A DNA stretch of 64,000 nucleotides from an uncultured Bacteroidota bacterium (GCA_902546725.1 CACCLB010000005.1:62001-126000), one strand, 5' to 3'; shown: positions 18,436-27,703, counted from the first letter of the stretch. Program-made: numbers and translations. Notes: generated by a model not told the origin, from the sequence alone.

Positions 18436-18795
18436 ATGAGTCAATTAACACTACACGAAATTCACCAACTTGCCATGAAAGAGGTAGGGGATCATTTGGA
18501 AGCAGAAGGCTATGAGTTTTTAGCAGTCAACTCTCAGCTGAAACGCACCCCTCAATTTGTATGTGTAAAAGACAAGAAATTATACTTTGTAGTGGTACAG
18601 GGTACGCTTTATCCCAAAGCACCTAAAAAGTTTGATCCCGAACTGATCGAAAAAGTCAAAGATCATGCAGAAAAAAATAATGCCCAACTGTATCTTGCTG
18701 GGGTTGGATTTGCCCATGCTGAAAACTACGATTATCCACTAACAAAAAAAGACCCCTATGCAGTCAATTTTCAAGGACTTGAAGCAATACAGTAG
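18436..18795 (+). CDS. Small conserved protein encoded between nqrF and apbE
   Basis: 119 aa from the ATG at 18436; a TTG three codons earlier is also possible. It has no signal peptide, membrane segment or cysteine cluster. It reads as a compact alpha/beta protein: an N-terminal helix (LHEIHQLAMKEVGDHLEAEG), strands near FVCVKDKKLYFVVVQG and a helix ELIEKVKDHAEKNN. Homologues in flavobacteria are often labelled as NqrF, I think only because of the neighbourhood, since no NqrF domain is present. It overlaps apbE by 38 nt, so the two are coupled. A role in Nqr maturation is a guess from context. Confidence 0.75.
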   Translation: MSQLTLHEIHQLAMKEVGDHLEAEGYEFLAVNSQLKRTPQFVCVKDKKLYFVVVQGTLYPKAPKKFDPELIEKVKDHAEKNNAQLYLAGVGFAHAENYDYPLTKKDPYAVNFQGLEAIQ

Positions 18796-19786
18796 GGTAT
18801 TAATTACCTTCTTATTGATTTTGGGTTGTACTGCGCCAGCTGAGCAACTTCAGAAAATTCAAGGGTATGCCTTGGGAACTACCTATTCGATTTCCTATGT
18901 TTCAAATTCACTGACTCCAACGCTTTTAACCCAAAAGGTAGATTCTATTTTTCAGGTGATAAATCAATCTTTGTCTACCTACCAGGCCGATTCTGATATT
19001 TCCAAGATCAATAGGGGAGATAGTTTATTGGTAATAGATCAGCATTTTGAAAATGTCTACAATAAAGCTTCAGAAGTTTGGGAACACTCGCAAGGTTTTT
19101 TTGATCCAACGGTCGGTACTTTAGTAAACGCGTATGGATTTGGCCCAGGGAAGTCACTAAATAAGGTAAACGAAAAACAGAGAGACAGTATGCTGGAGTT
19201 TACTGGCTGGTCAAAAACACGGCTGACAAAACAAAAAACCATTCAAAAGGAGCATCCTTTTATCTACTTTGATTTCAATGCACTTGCAAAGGGCTACACT
19301 GTAGATGTCTTGGCCAATTTTTTAAAAAGCAATCAGCTGGATGACTATTTAGTTGAAATAGGTGGCGAGCTTGTGGCCAAGGGAAAAAGTCCAAGAACAG
19401 GGAAGTTTTGGAAAATTGCTATCGATAATCCTGAACAAGGTCAAGAGCGAAATTTTATCCGAACACTTAGCTTGGATAATGAAGCATTGGCAACTTCTGG
19501 AAATTACCGAAAGTATGCTGTAGATACAGAATCTGGTTTGCGTATTGCCCACTCCATCAATCCTAAAACTGGTCAGGCATTTCCCACTGAGGTATTGAGT
19601 GCATCGGTGATTGCTCCAGATTGTATGACAGCTGATGCTTATGCTACTGCACTAATGGTCATGCCTTTAGCTCAGTCTCAAAAACTCATCAATTCCAAGC
19701 CTGAACTCGAGGCCTACTGGATAGTATCTGATTCTATTCAGGGTATAAAAGAGCTTTTTTCAGATGGGTTTTTGAAAGAAGAATAG
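18758..19786 (+). CDS. apbE: FAD:protein FMN transferase, lipoprotein
   Basis: 342 aa. The signal ends in the lipobox LILGC (Cys24), so the enzyme is anchored on the periplasmic side. ApbE cleaves FAD and attaches FMN by a phosphoester bond to threonine in S/T-G-A-T motifs. GYALGTTYSISY near residue 36, STYQADSDISKIN, FDPTVGTLVNAYGFGP, DFNALAKGYTVDVLA and SINPKTGQAFP are the family blocks. The target subunits NqrB and NqrC are encoded just upstream. Its start lies inside the preceding small gene. Confidence 0.95.
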   Translation: MQSIFKDLKQYSRVLITFLLILGCTAPAEQLQKIQGYALGTTYSISYVSNSLTPTLLTQKVDSIFQVINQSLSTYQADSDISKINRGDSLLVIDQHFENVYNKASEVWEHSQGFFDPTVGTLVNAYGFGPGKSLNKVNEKQRDSMLEFTGWSKTRLTKQKTIQKEHPFIYFDFNALAKGYTVDVLANFLKSNQLDDYLVEIGGELVAKGKSPRTGKFWKIAIDNPEQGQERNFIRTLSLDNEALATSGNYRKYAVDTESGLRIAHSINPKTGQAFPTEVLSASVIAPDCMTADAYATALMVMPLAQSQKLINSKPELEAYWIVSDSIQGIKELFSDGFLKEE

Positions 19787-19789
19787 GTT

Positions 19790-20542
19790 TTATTTTCGTC
19801 CAACAGGAATTTGTTCTTCAATTGGCAACGCAAATTTGACTATCTCTTCAGTTGAAAGTTCTTTTAGAAAGTCAACTCCTTCAGTTTTAAAACCGACTGA
19901 TTCCAGCCTTTGATAGTAGTCTTTACCATAAATACGAACATGATCGTATTGACCAAAAATTTCAGTCCTTTTGGCTTTATCGGTAATGCTGTTATCTTCA
20001 AAAGTTACTGAGCGTTCTGCTTCCAAAGGCACCTGAGCGATGAGCGTTCCTCCTTTTTTTAATACCCTGTAAAGCTCTTCCATCGCTTTGAGGTCGTCAG
20101 GAATATGTTCCAACACATGATTGCATAAAATTAAATCAAAAGTAGCGTCCTTAAAGGGTAAATCGCATATATCTGCTTTGACATCTGCCAAAGGAGAATG
20201 CAAGTCTGTAGTAGTATAGTCCCAATGATTAAAACTTTTAAACCTACTGTAAAACACTTGCTCAGGTGCGATATGCAGCACCTTAAGTTTGTTTTGGAGT
20301 AAAGTTGTTTTTCTCCGAAGGTAGAGCCAAAGCAGACGATGACGTTCCAAAGACAGTGTTCCAGGGCATAAGGCATTGGGTCTGCTAACTTTATATCCGT
20401 AGGCTAGGAATTTACGATACGAACTACCGTCAATCGGATCTGTAAAACGACTCCCTTTAAAGTACCATTTAATTAGAGGCCGAAACCAAATACTCAAAGA
20501 GATGAGCCAAGGTCTGGGAAGCAAGTTCAGAAGCCCTTTCAT
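19790..20542 (-). CDS. Class I SAM-dependent methyltransferase
   Basis: 250 aa. The N-terminal 75 residues are basic and hydrophobic. The methyltransferase core follows: KVLHIAPEQVFYSRF takes the place of the usual motif I, DICDLPFKDATFDLILCNHVLEHI gives motifs II-IV, and the ALKxMEELYRVLKKGGTLIAQVPL stretch is typical of the Methyltransf_11 family. The substrate is unknown. The start overlaps the map stop by 4 nt, making it the last gene of the gpmI-thioredoxin-map operon. Confidence 0.82.
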   Translation of the reverse strand: MKGLLNLLPRPWLISLSIWFRPLIKWYFKGSRFTDPIDGSSYRKFLAYGYKVSRPNALCPGTLSLERHRLLWLYLRRKTTLLQNKLKVLHIAPEQVFYSRFKSFNHWDYTTTDLHSPLADVKADICDLPFKDATFDLILCNHVLEHIPDDLKAMEELYRVLKKGGTLIAQVPLEAERSVTFEDNSITDKAKRTEIFGQYDHVRIYGKDYYQRLESVGFKTEGVDFLKELSTEEIVKFALPIEEQIPVGRK

Positions 20543-21363
20543 AAGACCAAAGGAAGGCTTCGAAAAGGAATTTCTTCCTCACTTTGAATACCTAGTGCTT
20601 GGTAAACATATTCAAAGGTTGAAAGCAGTTCTGGTTTGCCGTCAATTAAGGCAACATTGTGTTCAAAATGAGCCGAGGGCTTGCCGTCAGCGGTAAGAAT
20701 GGTCCAGCCATCCTTGAGCTGTTTGATTCGGTGTGTACCCATATTGATCATGGGTTCTATAGCCAAAACTATTCCATTTAAAAACTTTTTACCCCTTCCG
20801 CGTTTGCCGTAATTGGGAACTTCTGGTGCTTCGTGCATGGTTTCGCCTAAACCGTGACCTACCAATTCACGGACAACACCATAACCCTCTTTTTCACAGT
20901 AGTGTTGAATGGCATAGCCCAAATCTCCAATGCGATTGTTGAGTTGAAAGGCTTTAATGCCCTCGTAAAGGGACTCTTTGGTTATTCGGAGGAGCTTTTC
21001 CGTTTCTGGTGCGATTTCTCCTACCGCAAAAGTGTAAGCATGATCTCCGAAAAACCCGTTTTTTAGTGCTCCGCAGTCTATGGAAATGATATCCCCTTCT
21101 TCTAGTGGATTGTCATTTGGAATTCCATGGACTACTTGAGAGTTGGGACTCATACACAACGTATTAGGAAAGTCGTACAGACCTAAAAAACCCGGCTCCG
21201 CATTTTGATCTTTGATAAAGTCATAAGCCAAGGCATCTAATGCTAGGGTGGTGACCCCGGGCTTAATTTCCGATGCTAACATACCTAGAGTCTTGGAAAC
21301 AATCAACGCACTTTCACGCATCAATTCTATTTCCTCACGAGTTTTAAGTATAATTCCAGACAT
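20539..21363 (-). CDS. map: Type I methionine aminopeptidase
   Basis: 274 aa. It removes the initiator methionine from nascent proteins. The five metal ligands are seen in IISIDCGALKNGFFGDHAYTF (two Asp), LVGHGLGETMHEAPEVPNYG (His), LAIEPMINMG (Glu) and FEHNVALIDG (the last metal Glu). The C-terminal tail is about 20 residues longer than E. coli Map and ends in SEEEIPFRSLPLVL. It starts one base after the thioredoxin gene stop and overlaps the methyltransferase start. Confidence 0.94.
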   Translation of the reverse strand: MSGIILKTREEIELMRESALIVSKTLGMLASEIKPGVTTLALDALAYDFIKDQNAEPGFLGLYDFPNTLCMSPNSQVVHGIPNDNPLEEGDIISIDCGALKNGFFGDHAYTFAVGEIAPETEKLLRITKESLYEGIKAFQLNNRIGDLGYAIQHYCEKEGYGVVRELVGHGLGETMHEAPEVPNYGKRGRGKKFLNGIVLAIEPMINMGTHRIKQLKDGWTILTADGKPSAHFEHNVALIDGKPELLSTFEYVYQALGIQSEEEIPFRSLPLVL

Positions 21364-21364
21364 A

Positions 21365-21928
21365 TTAGAAATCGGCGTATGCGTCTTCGTAGGCTTCCTT
21401 TTTTAAGATTTTTGAAAAATCTTCTATCATACTTTCTACGGGAAATTCTACAATTCTGTTGTTTTCTTTACCATTTTCAAAAAAGATAAGTGTGGGAATA
21501 TTCAGTATATCGTATTCTTTTTCATAGCCAAGTGGACTGTCCTTAGCTTCTGAAATAGCGTACATTTCTATTTGATCTTCACTGACTCCTAGCGCATCTA
21601 AAAGTTTGAACATACCACCCAATTCTCTTTGAGTATCCCCACACCATGTTCCGAGGAATAATTTAAACTCTAGATTTTTAGCCAAGGGTTTGTGTTCTTC
21701 GACCCATCCTTCTGGGATTTTAAGACGGTCGTATTCCAATTGGAACCAAGCCTTAAATTCATCTGTATTTAGATTGGCGCGATTCATATATCCCAAAACA
21801 ACAGTTTCACCCTCCTCACCAATAAGTGTTTCCACCTCCATTGGAACCGAACTGTACTTTGGAGTATCAGTGCTCTTACAATGAATTAGGAGCAAACTTG
21901 AAAATAAAAAAAAGACAAATTGTTTCAT
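21365..21928 (-). CDS. Thioredoxin-family lipoprotein with a single active-site cysteine
   Basis: 187 aa. It has a lipoprotein signal with Cys17 (LLLIHC). The thioredoxin fold is indicated by FKLFLGTWCGDTQRELG (90-103) and the cis-proline loop NIPTLIFFENGK. The active site reads WCGDT, so the second Cys of the CxxC motif is missing. The protein therefore cannot be a standard dithiol oxidoreductase and may act as a monothiol or binding protein. It is coupled by ATGA overlap to gpmI upstream and lies directly before map. Confidence 0.8.
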   Translation of the reverse strand: MKQFVFFLFSSLLLIHCKSTDTPKYSSVPMEVETLIGEEGETVVLGYMNRANLNTDEFKAWFQLEYDRLKIPEGWVEEHKPLAKNLEFKLFLGTWCGDTQRELGGMFKLLDALGVSEDQIEMYAISEAKDSPLGYEKEYDILNIPTLIFFENGKENNRIVEFPVESMIEDFSKILKKEAYEDAYADF

Positions 21929-23439
21929 TGTTTTAAAAGTAAGGATTTTTGAGTCATAGTCGAAGGCTGATCCACTTCCATCAAATCCAAAATAGTAGGC
22001 GCAATATCTCCAAGAATACCAGACTTTATGTTCTTCTTTTCAGCATCTACTAAAATGACTGGAACTGGATTGGTTGTATGTGCAGTATTGGGACTACCAT
22101 CGGGATTAATCATGGTTTCGCAGTTACCGTGATCGGCGATAACTAAACTGGCATAAGAATGTTTTAGGGCGGCATCCAATACCTCAGCAGCACAATGGTC
22201 AACAGCTTCACAAGCTTTTATTGCGGCTTGCAAATCTCCTGTATGACCAACCATATCTGGGTTGGCAAAGTTTAAGCAAATAAAATCAGGAGGATCATTT
22301 TCAATCTTTTCAATGATGGCGTCGCGAACTTCAAAAGCGCTCATCTCAGGTTTTAAATCATAGGTAGCCACCTTGGGAGAAGGACACAAAATTCGTTCCT
22401 CTCCTTCAAAAGGAATTTCTCTTCCTCCATTAAAAAAGAAGGTGACATGTGGGTATTTTTCAGTCTCTGCAATACGGACCTGCGTCTTGCCAGCCTTTGA
22501 AAGTACTTCACCCAAAGTATCTTGAAGATTGTCCTTATCAAAGACAACTTTTACTCCTTTAAATGACTCGTCGTAATTTGTAAGTGTAAGGTAGTATAGC
22601 TCTAAAGGCTGCATCTCAAATTCAGGAAATGCCTGTTGTGAAAGTGCTTGAGTGAGTTCTCTGCCCCGATCAGTTCTAAAATTAAAAAAGAGAACTACAT
22701 CACCTTTTTCAATCTGTGCTGAGGTGTTTTCTTTAATCAATGGTTTGATGAACTCGTCGGTAATTCCTTCCTCATAACTGTCTTGAAGGCTTTTTTCAAA
22801 ATCAGAAGATGGGCTTCCCTTGCCGTGAACTAAAAGATCGTAAGCCAACTTCACACGCTCCCAACGTTGGTCTCGATCCATGGCGTAATAGCGTCCTATA
22901 AGGGAGGCAAAAACAGCAGTTTTTTCTTTTAACTTATTTTCAATTTGTTGCACAAAGCCTTTGCCAGACTGAGGATCAACATCTCTTCCATCCGTAAAAG
23001 CGTGGAGATAAACTTGAGGGAGTTTATATTCTTCAATCATATCGAGTAGCCCTTCGAGGTGGTTGATATGAGAGTGAACACCACCGTCGGAAAGCAGCCC
23101 CAATAGGTGAACTTTTTTACCCTCTTTTTGGGCGTATTCCAGACTATCGATTATAACTTTTTCGCTTTTCAGGCTGTCGTTTTCAACGGCTAAATTAATC
23201 TTAGCTAGATCCTGATATACTATTCTTCCTGCACCTAAATTCATATGACCTACTTCGCTATTACCCATTTGTCCTTCGGGTAAGCCGACGTGAACTCCAT
23301 CTGTTCTCAATGTGCTTGAGGCGTAGTTTTTATACAGAGAGTCAATGTAGGGAGTGTGGGCTTGGTCAAGAGCAGAAACTTCTGGGTCTGGGGCATTTCC
23401 CCAGCCATCCAAGATCATCAAGAGTGTTTTTTGGGCCAT
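21925..23439 (-). CDS. gpmI: 2,3-bisphosphoglycerate-independent phosphoglycerate mutase
   Basis: 504 aa from ATG at 23439. The frame runs 16 codons further upstream, but the family N-terminus MAQKTLLMILDGWG fixes the start. GpmI interconverts 3- and 2-phosphoglycerate using two Mn2+. The catalytic serine lies in EGQMGNSEVGHMNLG, and metal-site motifs appear in LLSDGGVHSH, HAFTDGRDVDP, NPDMVGHTGD and IADHGNCE. It heads a four-gene operon with thioredoxin, map and a methyltransferase, all with overlaps or one-base gaps. Confidence 0.95.
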   Translation of the reverse strand: MAQKTLLMILDGWGNAPDPEVSALDQAHTPYIDSLYKNYASSTLRTDGVHVGLPEGQMGNSEVGHMNLGAGRIVYQDLAKINLAVENDSLKSEKVIIDSLEYAQKEGKKVHLLGLLSDGGVHSHINHLEGLLDMIEEYKLPQVYLHAFTDGRDVDPQSGKGFVQQIENKLKEKTAVFASLIGRYYAMDRDQRWERVKLAYDLLVHGKGSPSSDFEKSLQDSYEEGITDEFIKPLIKENTSAQIEKGDVVLFFNFRTDRGRELTQALSQQAFPEFEMQPLELYYLTLTNYDESFKGVKVVFDKDNLQDTLGEVLSKAGKTQVRIAETEKYPHVTFFFNGGREIPFEGEERILCPSPKVATYDLKPEMSAFEVRDAIIEKIENDPPDFICLNFANPDMVGHTGDLQAAIKACEAVDHCAAEVLDAALKHSYASLVIADHGNCETMINPDGSPNTAHTTNPVPVILVDAEKKNIKSGILGDIAPTILDLMEVDQPSTMTQKSLLLKQ

Positions 23440-23525
23440 TAATTTTTTTGTAAAGATACAAATTTGTCTAGTCTTGATTAAATCCACTTGGCTTAAAAAA
23501 AAACTGTTACTTTGTAAAAAAAGAG

Positions 23526-24452
23526 GTGAAAAAAGGCCTGGTTTTTAGATCTACGGGAAGTTGGTATACAGTTGAGTCTGACGGGGTTTTTTATGCTTGT
23601 AGGATTAAGGGAAAACTCCGGTTAAAAGGGATCAAAAGTACAAACCCAATTGCTGTAGGGGATTGGGTACTCTTTGAAGTAGATCGTCACGCTTCAGAGC
23701 CGGAAGGGACCATAGTTGAAATCGAAGAACGTCAAAACTACATTGTTCGAAAGTCAGTAAATCTTTCCAAGCAAACCCATATTATCGCTTCAAATATTGA
23801 TCAAGTTTTTCTGCTTATAACGCTTTACAATCCACCTACTTTTCCAGCCTTTATCGACCGATTTTTAGTTACTGCTGAGGCATATCAAATTCCTTCAATT
23901 TTGGTATTTAATAAGCTGGATACTTGCTCACCAGAACAGGAACAAGAAATTGATGCTTTGGCTGCAGTTTATGAAAACATAGGGTATACAACTTTAAAAA
24001 TATCAGCAACAGACGGACACAATATTTCTGAAATTGAATCGATGATGCAGAATAAGGTGAGCATATTTTCAGGTCACAGCGGAGTGGGCAAATCCACATT
24101 GATTAATGCGATCGCTCCAGATTTGAATTTAAAAACAGCTGCAATCTCTGACCAGTATCAGCAGGGCACTCACACAACAACTTTCGCAGAAATGTTTGCT
24201 TTACCCAAGGGGATGAAGCTCATTGACACACCAGGAATTAAAGGTTTTGGTGTGGTAGATATGCAGGCAGATGAAATAGGAAATTATTTTCCTGAGTTTG
24301 TCCCATTAAAACCACTTTGTAAGTTTAACAATTGTTTGCATCAAAACGAGCCACACTGCGCTGTAATAGAAGCCTATAAGGAAGGTAAAATTGCAGAGAC
24401 CCGCTATTCGAATTATCTGCAAATGCTAGAAAATGATAAGACCTATCGCTAA
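23526..24452 (+). CDS. rsgA: Ribosome small subunit-dependent GTPase A
   Basis: 308 aa; the start codon is GTG. RsgA helps late maturation of the 30S subunit. It has an N-terminal OB fold (about 1-75), then a circularly permuted GTPase: G4 NKLDTC comes before G1 GHSGVGKSTLIN (about residue 182) and G3 DTPGIKG. The C-terminal zinc site is CKFNNCLHQNEPHC. dtd follows after 9 nt on the same strand, so the two share an operon. Confidence 0.95.
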   Translation: MKKGLVFRSTGSWYTVESDGVFYACRIKGKLRLKGIKSTNPIAVGDWVLFEVDRHASEPEGTIVEIEERQNYIVRKSVNLSKQTHIIASNIDQVFLLITLYNPPTFPAFIDRFLVTAEAYQIPSILVFNKLDTCSPEQEQEIDALAAVYENIGYTTLKISATDGHNISEIESMMQNKVSIFSGHSGVGKSTLINAIAPDLNLKTAAISDQYQQGTHTTTFAEMFALPKGMKLIDTPGIKGFGVVDMQADEIGNYFPEFVPLKPLCKFNNCLHQNEPHCAVIEAYKEGKIAETRYSNYLQMLENDKTYR

Positions 24453-24461
24453 TTTAAAACC

Positions 24462-24914
24462 ATGAGAGTTGTCATTCAACGAGTCAGCAAGGCTCAAGTT
24501 ACAATAGAACAAGAAAGAAGTGAGCACATAGCCCAGGGTATTTTAGTATTATTGGGAATTGAGATGGCTGATGGTGATGTCGACGTCGATTGGTTGGTCA
24601 ACAAAGTTCTCAACTTAAGGATTTTTGACGATGAAGCTGGAGTGATGAATAAGTCTTTATTAGACATCAAAGGAGAGTTAATGGTTGTTAGCCAGTTTAC
24701 GCTTATGGCAGCTACCAAAAAAGGGAACCGTCCGTCCTACATTCGTGCAGCAAATCATCAACATGCAGTGCCCCTATATGAGTCCTTCGTTAAAAAAGCC
24801 CAAGCACTTTTAGAAACTCGAGTGGCAACAGGTTCTTTTGGAGCAATGATGAAAGTGAGTCTGGATAATGACGGACCAGTAACTATTTTGATAGATTCTA
24901 AGAGTAGAGAGTAA
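24462..24914 (+). CDS. dtd: D-aminoacyl-tRNA deacylase
   Basis: 150 aa, the usual length. It hydrolyses D-amino acids from mischarged tRNA and also glycyl-tRNA(Ala). The two signature motifs that build the shared active site across the dimer are visible: SQFTLMA (about residue 77) and NDGPVTILID (about 135). It is the second gene after rsgA and ends 4 nt from the convergent murB stop. Confidence 0.95.
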   Translation: MRVVIQRVSKAQVTIEQERSEHIAQGILVLLGIEMADGDVDVDWLVNKVLNLRIFDDEAGVMNKSLLDIKGELMVVSQFTLMAATKKGNRPSYIRAANHQHAVPLYESFVKKAQALLETRVATGSFGAMMKVSLDNDGPVTILIDSKSRE

Positions 24915-24918
24915 AGTT

Positions 24919-25926
24919 TTACAAGATATTCACTTCGGTTTCAAGGGAAATATCAAACGTTTCCTTTACAGCAGCTTGAATATTTTGGGCTAAAGCTAAA
25001 ATGTCTTTGCCGCTTGCATTACCCGAGTTGACCAATACCAAGGCTTGTTTTTCATGTACAGCAGCATCACCGTGTCGACTTCCTTTAAACCCCAAATGAT
25101 CAATCATCCAGGCAGCAGGGATTTTAACCAGTCCTTTGGGAGCAGGGTAGGAAGGGAGTTCGGGATATTGACTTTTTAGTGTTTTAAAGTACGATTCTGA
25201 AATGACTGGATTTTTAAAAAAACTACCGCTATTTCCAAGTATTTTGGGGTTGGGGAGTTTGGACTCTCTGATGGAAATGACTGCAGCTGCAATTTCTTGA
25301 ATAGTAGGTGAGGAATTTTCAAATAGAGCTTTTAGTGCACCGTATTCAACTTTAGTTTGATGTGGGGGTTTTTGCAGCTCAAAACAAACTGAAGTAATGA
25401 TGTATTTTCCTTTTTGATGGGTTTTAAAAATGGAAGATCTGTATTCAAATTCACATAGTGTTTTTGTTAAAGTTTCTTCTTTAAGTGTATCAACATTTAG
25501 CACCTTACAGCTTTTGAATACTGAACTTAGCTCTACTCCATAGGCACCGATATTTTGTATGGGAGCTGCCCCTACACTTCCAGGAATAAGAGATAAATTT
25601 TCAACCCCACCGTAATTTTGATCCAGACACCAAAGAACGAAGTCGTGCCAGTTTTCCCCTGCCTGAACTTCTAAAGTCACCCCAGTTGAACTTTCGTCCA
25701 ATAGTTCAACTCCTTTATTGGCAATTAAAAGGCTAAGCCCCTCAAAATTTTGTGTTAACAGTACATTACTTCCCCCTCCAAATATTCTAAAAGGAAGTTC
25801 TTTGTTTTGCGTGAGGATGTGTTGGAGTTCGGTCGGATCTTCTACTTTGTAAAAGTACTTTGTTTGGGCTTCAATCCCAAAGGTGTTGTAGGGTTTTAAG
25901 GAAACGTTCTCTTCAAAACTGAGCAT
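24919..25926 (-). CDS. murB: UDP-N-acetylenolpyruvoylglucosamine reductase
   Basis: 335 aa, a type I MurB. It reduces enolpyruvyl-UDP-GlcNAc to UDP-MurNAc in peptidoglycan precursor synthesis. The FAD domain shows NTFGIEAQTKYF, RIFGGGSNVLL and LSLIPGSVGAAPIQNIGAYG; GNSGSFFKNPV contains the catalytic serine. The aminotransferase gene lies 3 nt upstream on the same strand. MurF and Ddl for the same pathway are encoded elsewhere in this window. Confidence 0.95.
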   Translation of the reverse strand: MLSFEENVSLKPYNTFGIEAQTKYFYKVEDPTELQHILTQNKELPFRIFGGGSNVLLTQNFEGLSLLIANKGVELLDESSTGVTLEVQAGENWHDFVLWCLDQNYGGVENLSLIPGSVGAAPIQNIGAYGVELSSVFKSCKVLNVDTLKEETLTKTLCEFEYRSSIFKTHQKGKYIITSVCFELQKPPHQTKVEYGALKALFENSSPTIQEIAAAVISIRESKLPNPKILGNSGSFFKNPVISESYFKTLKSQYPELPSYPAPKGLVKIPAAWMIDHLGFKGSRHGDAAVHEKQALVLVNSGNASGKDILALAQNIQAAVKETFDISLETEVNIL

Positions 25927-25929
25927 GTT

Positions 25930-27129
25930 TCAAGTTACAAATTTCTTGTAGGCTTCCAATGCTTTTTCCAAAATTGTTGCTGCGAGAATTAGTTTTTCTT
26001 GACTGAGAATAAAAGCAATTCGAACTTCATTAAGCCCAACATTCGGTGTAGAATAAAAGCCTTTAGCAGGTGCCAACATTACCGTTTGATTGTCCAAATT
26101 AAAGTCAGTGAGCAAAAATTTTGAAAAGTCTTCCGCATCTTCTACGGGAAGTTTTACAATGCAATAAAAAGCTCCCATGGGGTGAGACACTTCTACATTT
26201 GGAATTTGTTCTAACTGTTTAATCAATGTATTTCTTCTGGCGGTATATTCTTTAACAACTCCTTCTAAATAACTGTCTGGTGCCGTAAGGGCAGCTTCAC
26301 TGGCCATAAGGGCGTAAGTAGGAGGGGAAAGCCTTAAATGGGCAAACTTCAGCACATTTTTAATTAAAGATGTATTTCTTGATACAAGCGACCCAACACG
26401 AGCACCACACATACTATAACGCTTGGAAACAGAGTCGATCATCAGTGTGTGCTGACTTGCTTTTTCATTACTTAAAACGGAATAATGAGGCTCACCACCG
26501 TGGATAAATTCACGATAAACTTCATCAACAATAAGAAAAATATCGTGTTTGATTGCCAATTCACACAGTGTATTAATTTCTTTTTTACTGTAAACGTAGC
26601 CTGTGGGATTACTGGGGTTACACAGGAGTATTGCCCTGGTTTTTGCGGTAATCTTTTCACTGATATTCTCTAAGGCAGGCAGCTGAAATTGAGAATGAAA
26701 TTCAGAGATAACCGGTACAACGCTTACACTAGCTGCGCTTGCAAAACCATTGTAATTGGCATAAAAGGGTTCAGGGATAATGATTTCATCACCGGCATCG
26801 CATATGACATTTAAAGCAAAAGTGAGTGCCTCACTCGCTCCTGTGGTAACTATTATGTCGTCAGGGACTAATGAAATGTGGTGTTTGCTGTAATAATCGA
26901 CTAATTTCTTACGGTAAGCTAAAGTTCCTTGAGATGGACCATAAGGGAGCAAGTCTAAATTTGAGCTTGTAACTGCATCAATGGCTTCTTTTGGTGCAGC
27001 GATATCGGGCTGACCAATATTGAGGTGTAATACTTCAACTCCTTTTGCTTTAGCTTCCTCAGAAAAGACAACTAGCTTTCGGATTGGTGAGGTGGGGAGT
27101 TCAATTCCTTTTCGGGATAACAGTGGCAT
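25930..27129 (-). CDS. Pyridoxal phosphate-dependent aminotransferase
   Basis: 399 aa, class I/II fold. LHLNIGQPDIAAP near residue 36 is the substrate loop, TTGASEALTFAL binds the cofactor phosphate, CNPSNPTGYVY is the Asn motif, and DSVSKRYSMCGARVG has the cofactor lysine. It resembles aspartate or alanine-type aminotransferases found beside murB in flavobacteria. The exact amino donor is not predictable. It is the third such enzyme in the window; the three are not near-identical, so this is not a recent duplication. Confidence 0.88.
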   Translation of the reverse strand: MPLLSRKGIELPTSPIRKLVVFSEEAKAKGVEVLHLNIGQPDIAAPKEAIDAVTSSNLDLLPYGPSQGTLAYRKKLVDYYSKHHISLVPDDIIVTTGASEALTFALNVICDAGDEIIIPEPFYANYNGFASAASVSVVPVISEFHSQFQLPALENISEKITAKTRAILLCNPSNPTGYVYSKKEINTLCELAIKHDIFLIVDEVYREFIHGGEPHYSVLSNEKASQHTLMIDSVSKRYSMCGARVGSLVSRNTSLIKNVLKFAHLRLSPPTYALMASEAALTAPDSYLEGVVKEYTARRNTLIKQLEQIPNVEVSHPMGAFYCIVKLPVEDAEDFSKFLLTDFNLDNQTVMLAPAKGFYSTPNVGLNEVRIAFILSQEKLILAATILEKALEAYKKFVT

Positions 27130-27242
27130 GGCTCAAGTAAAGATGCAAAAATGCAAAAATATGAGGTTTTTTTATGCTGCCATCCACTAATTTTTTAAAA
27201 CCCGAGTTGAATTTACAAGATTTCAGCTAAGAAAATCACACT

Positions 27243-27629
27243 TTACTGTTTAGGACGTACCGTCCCTTTAATTTTCAATGCAATAATTGGATCGTTTTCC
27301 TGATTGGTAGAAACAGTAATTGTCTTTCTAAAGGGACCTACTCGATTGGTATCGTAGCGAACAACTATTTCACTACTTTCTCCAGGCGCTATAGGATCCT
27401 CTGGTTTTTTCGGGATGGTACACCCACAACTGGACTTAACATTGGTGATGATAAGATCTGCATTGCCAGTATTGGTGAAGCTAAACACGCGTTCTCCATT
27501 ACTTCCATTTTCGATCGTTCCGTAATCGATGGTTGTAGAATCAAATTCGATTTGAGGAAATGTTTGTTGAGAGTATAGGGATACGCTAAAGAGAATAAGA
27601 ATAAGATTGAGGTATTTTGTTGTTTTCAT
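27243..27629 (-). CDS. DUF1573 domain-containing secreted protein
   Basis: 128 aa. Signal peptide (about 1-20, ending LYSQQ), then one Ig-like DUF1573 domain. Family hallmarks are IDYGTIENGSNGERVFSFTN, the SSCGCTIPKKPEDPIAPGES block with a Cys-Gly-Cys pair, and VRYDTNRVGPFRKTITV. It is probably periplasmic or surface exposed. Function is unknown; these domains are common in Bacteroidota and often occur alone, as here. Confidence 0.88.
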   Translation of the reverse strand: MKTTKYLNLILILFSVSLYSQQTFPQIEFDSTTIDYGTIENGSNGERVFSFTNTGNADLIITNVKSSCGCTIPKKPEDPIAPGESSEIVVRYDTNRVGPFRKTITVSTNQENDPIIALKIKGTVRPKQ

Positions 27630-27703
27630 AAAACGATTTTAATGTTTAAAAATAAAAATTTTCTTTATTCAAAGAGTCATTATGTTTATAACATTAGTGT
27701 TGC

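Noticed and set aside
18436-18795. Labelling the small gene as a second NqrF
   Set aside because: There is no ferredoxin Cys cluster, FAD or NADH motif; the name seems to come only from its neighbour.
27145-27165. Repeated TGCAAAAA units between the aminotransferase and the DUF1573 gene
   Set aside because: Only two short units in AT-rich DNA; not enough to call a functional repeat.
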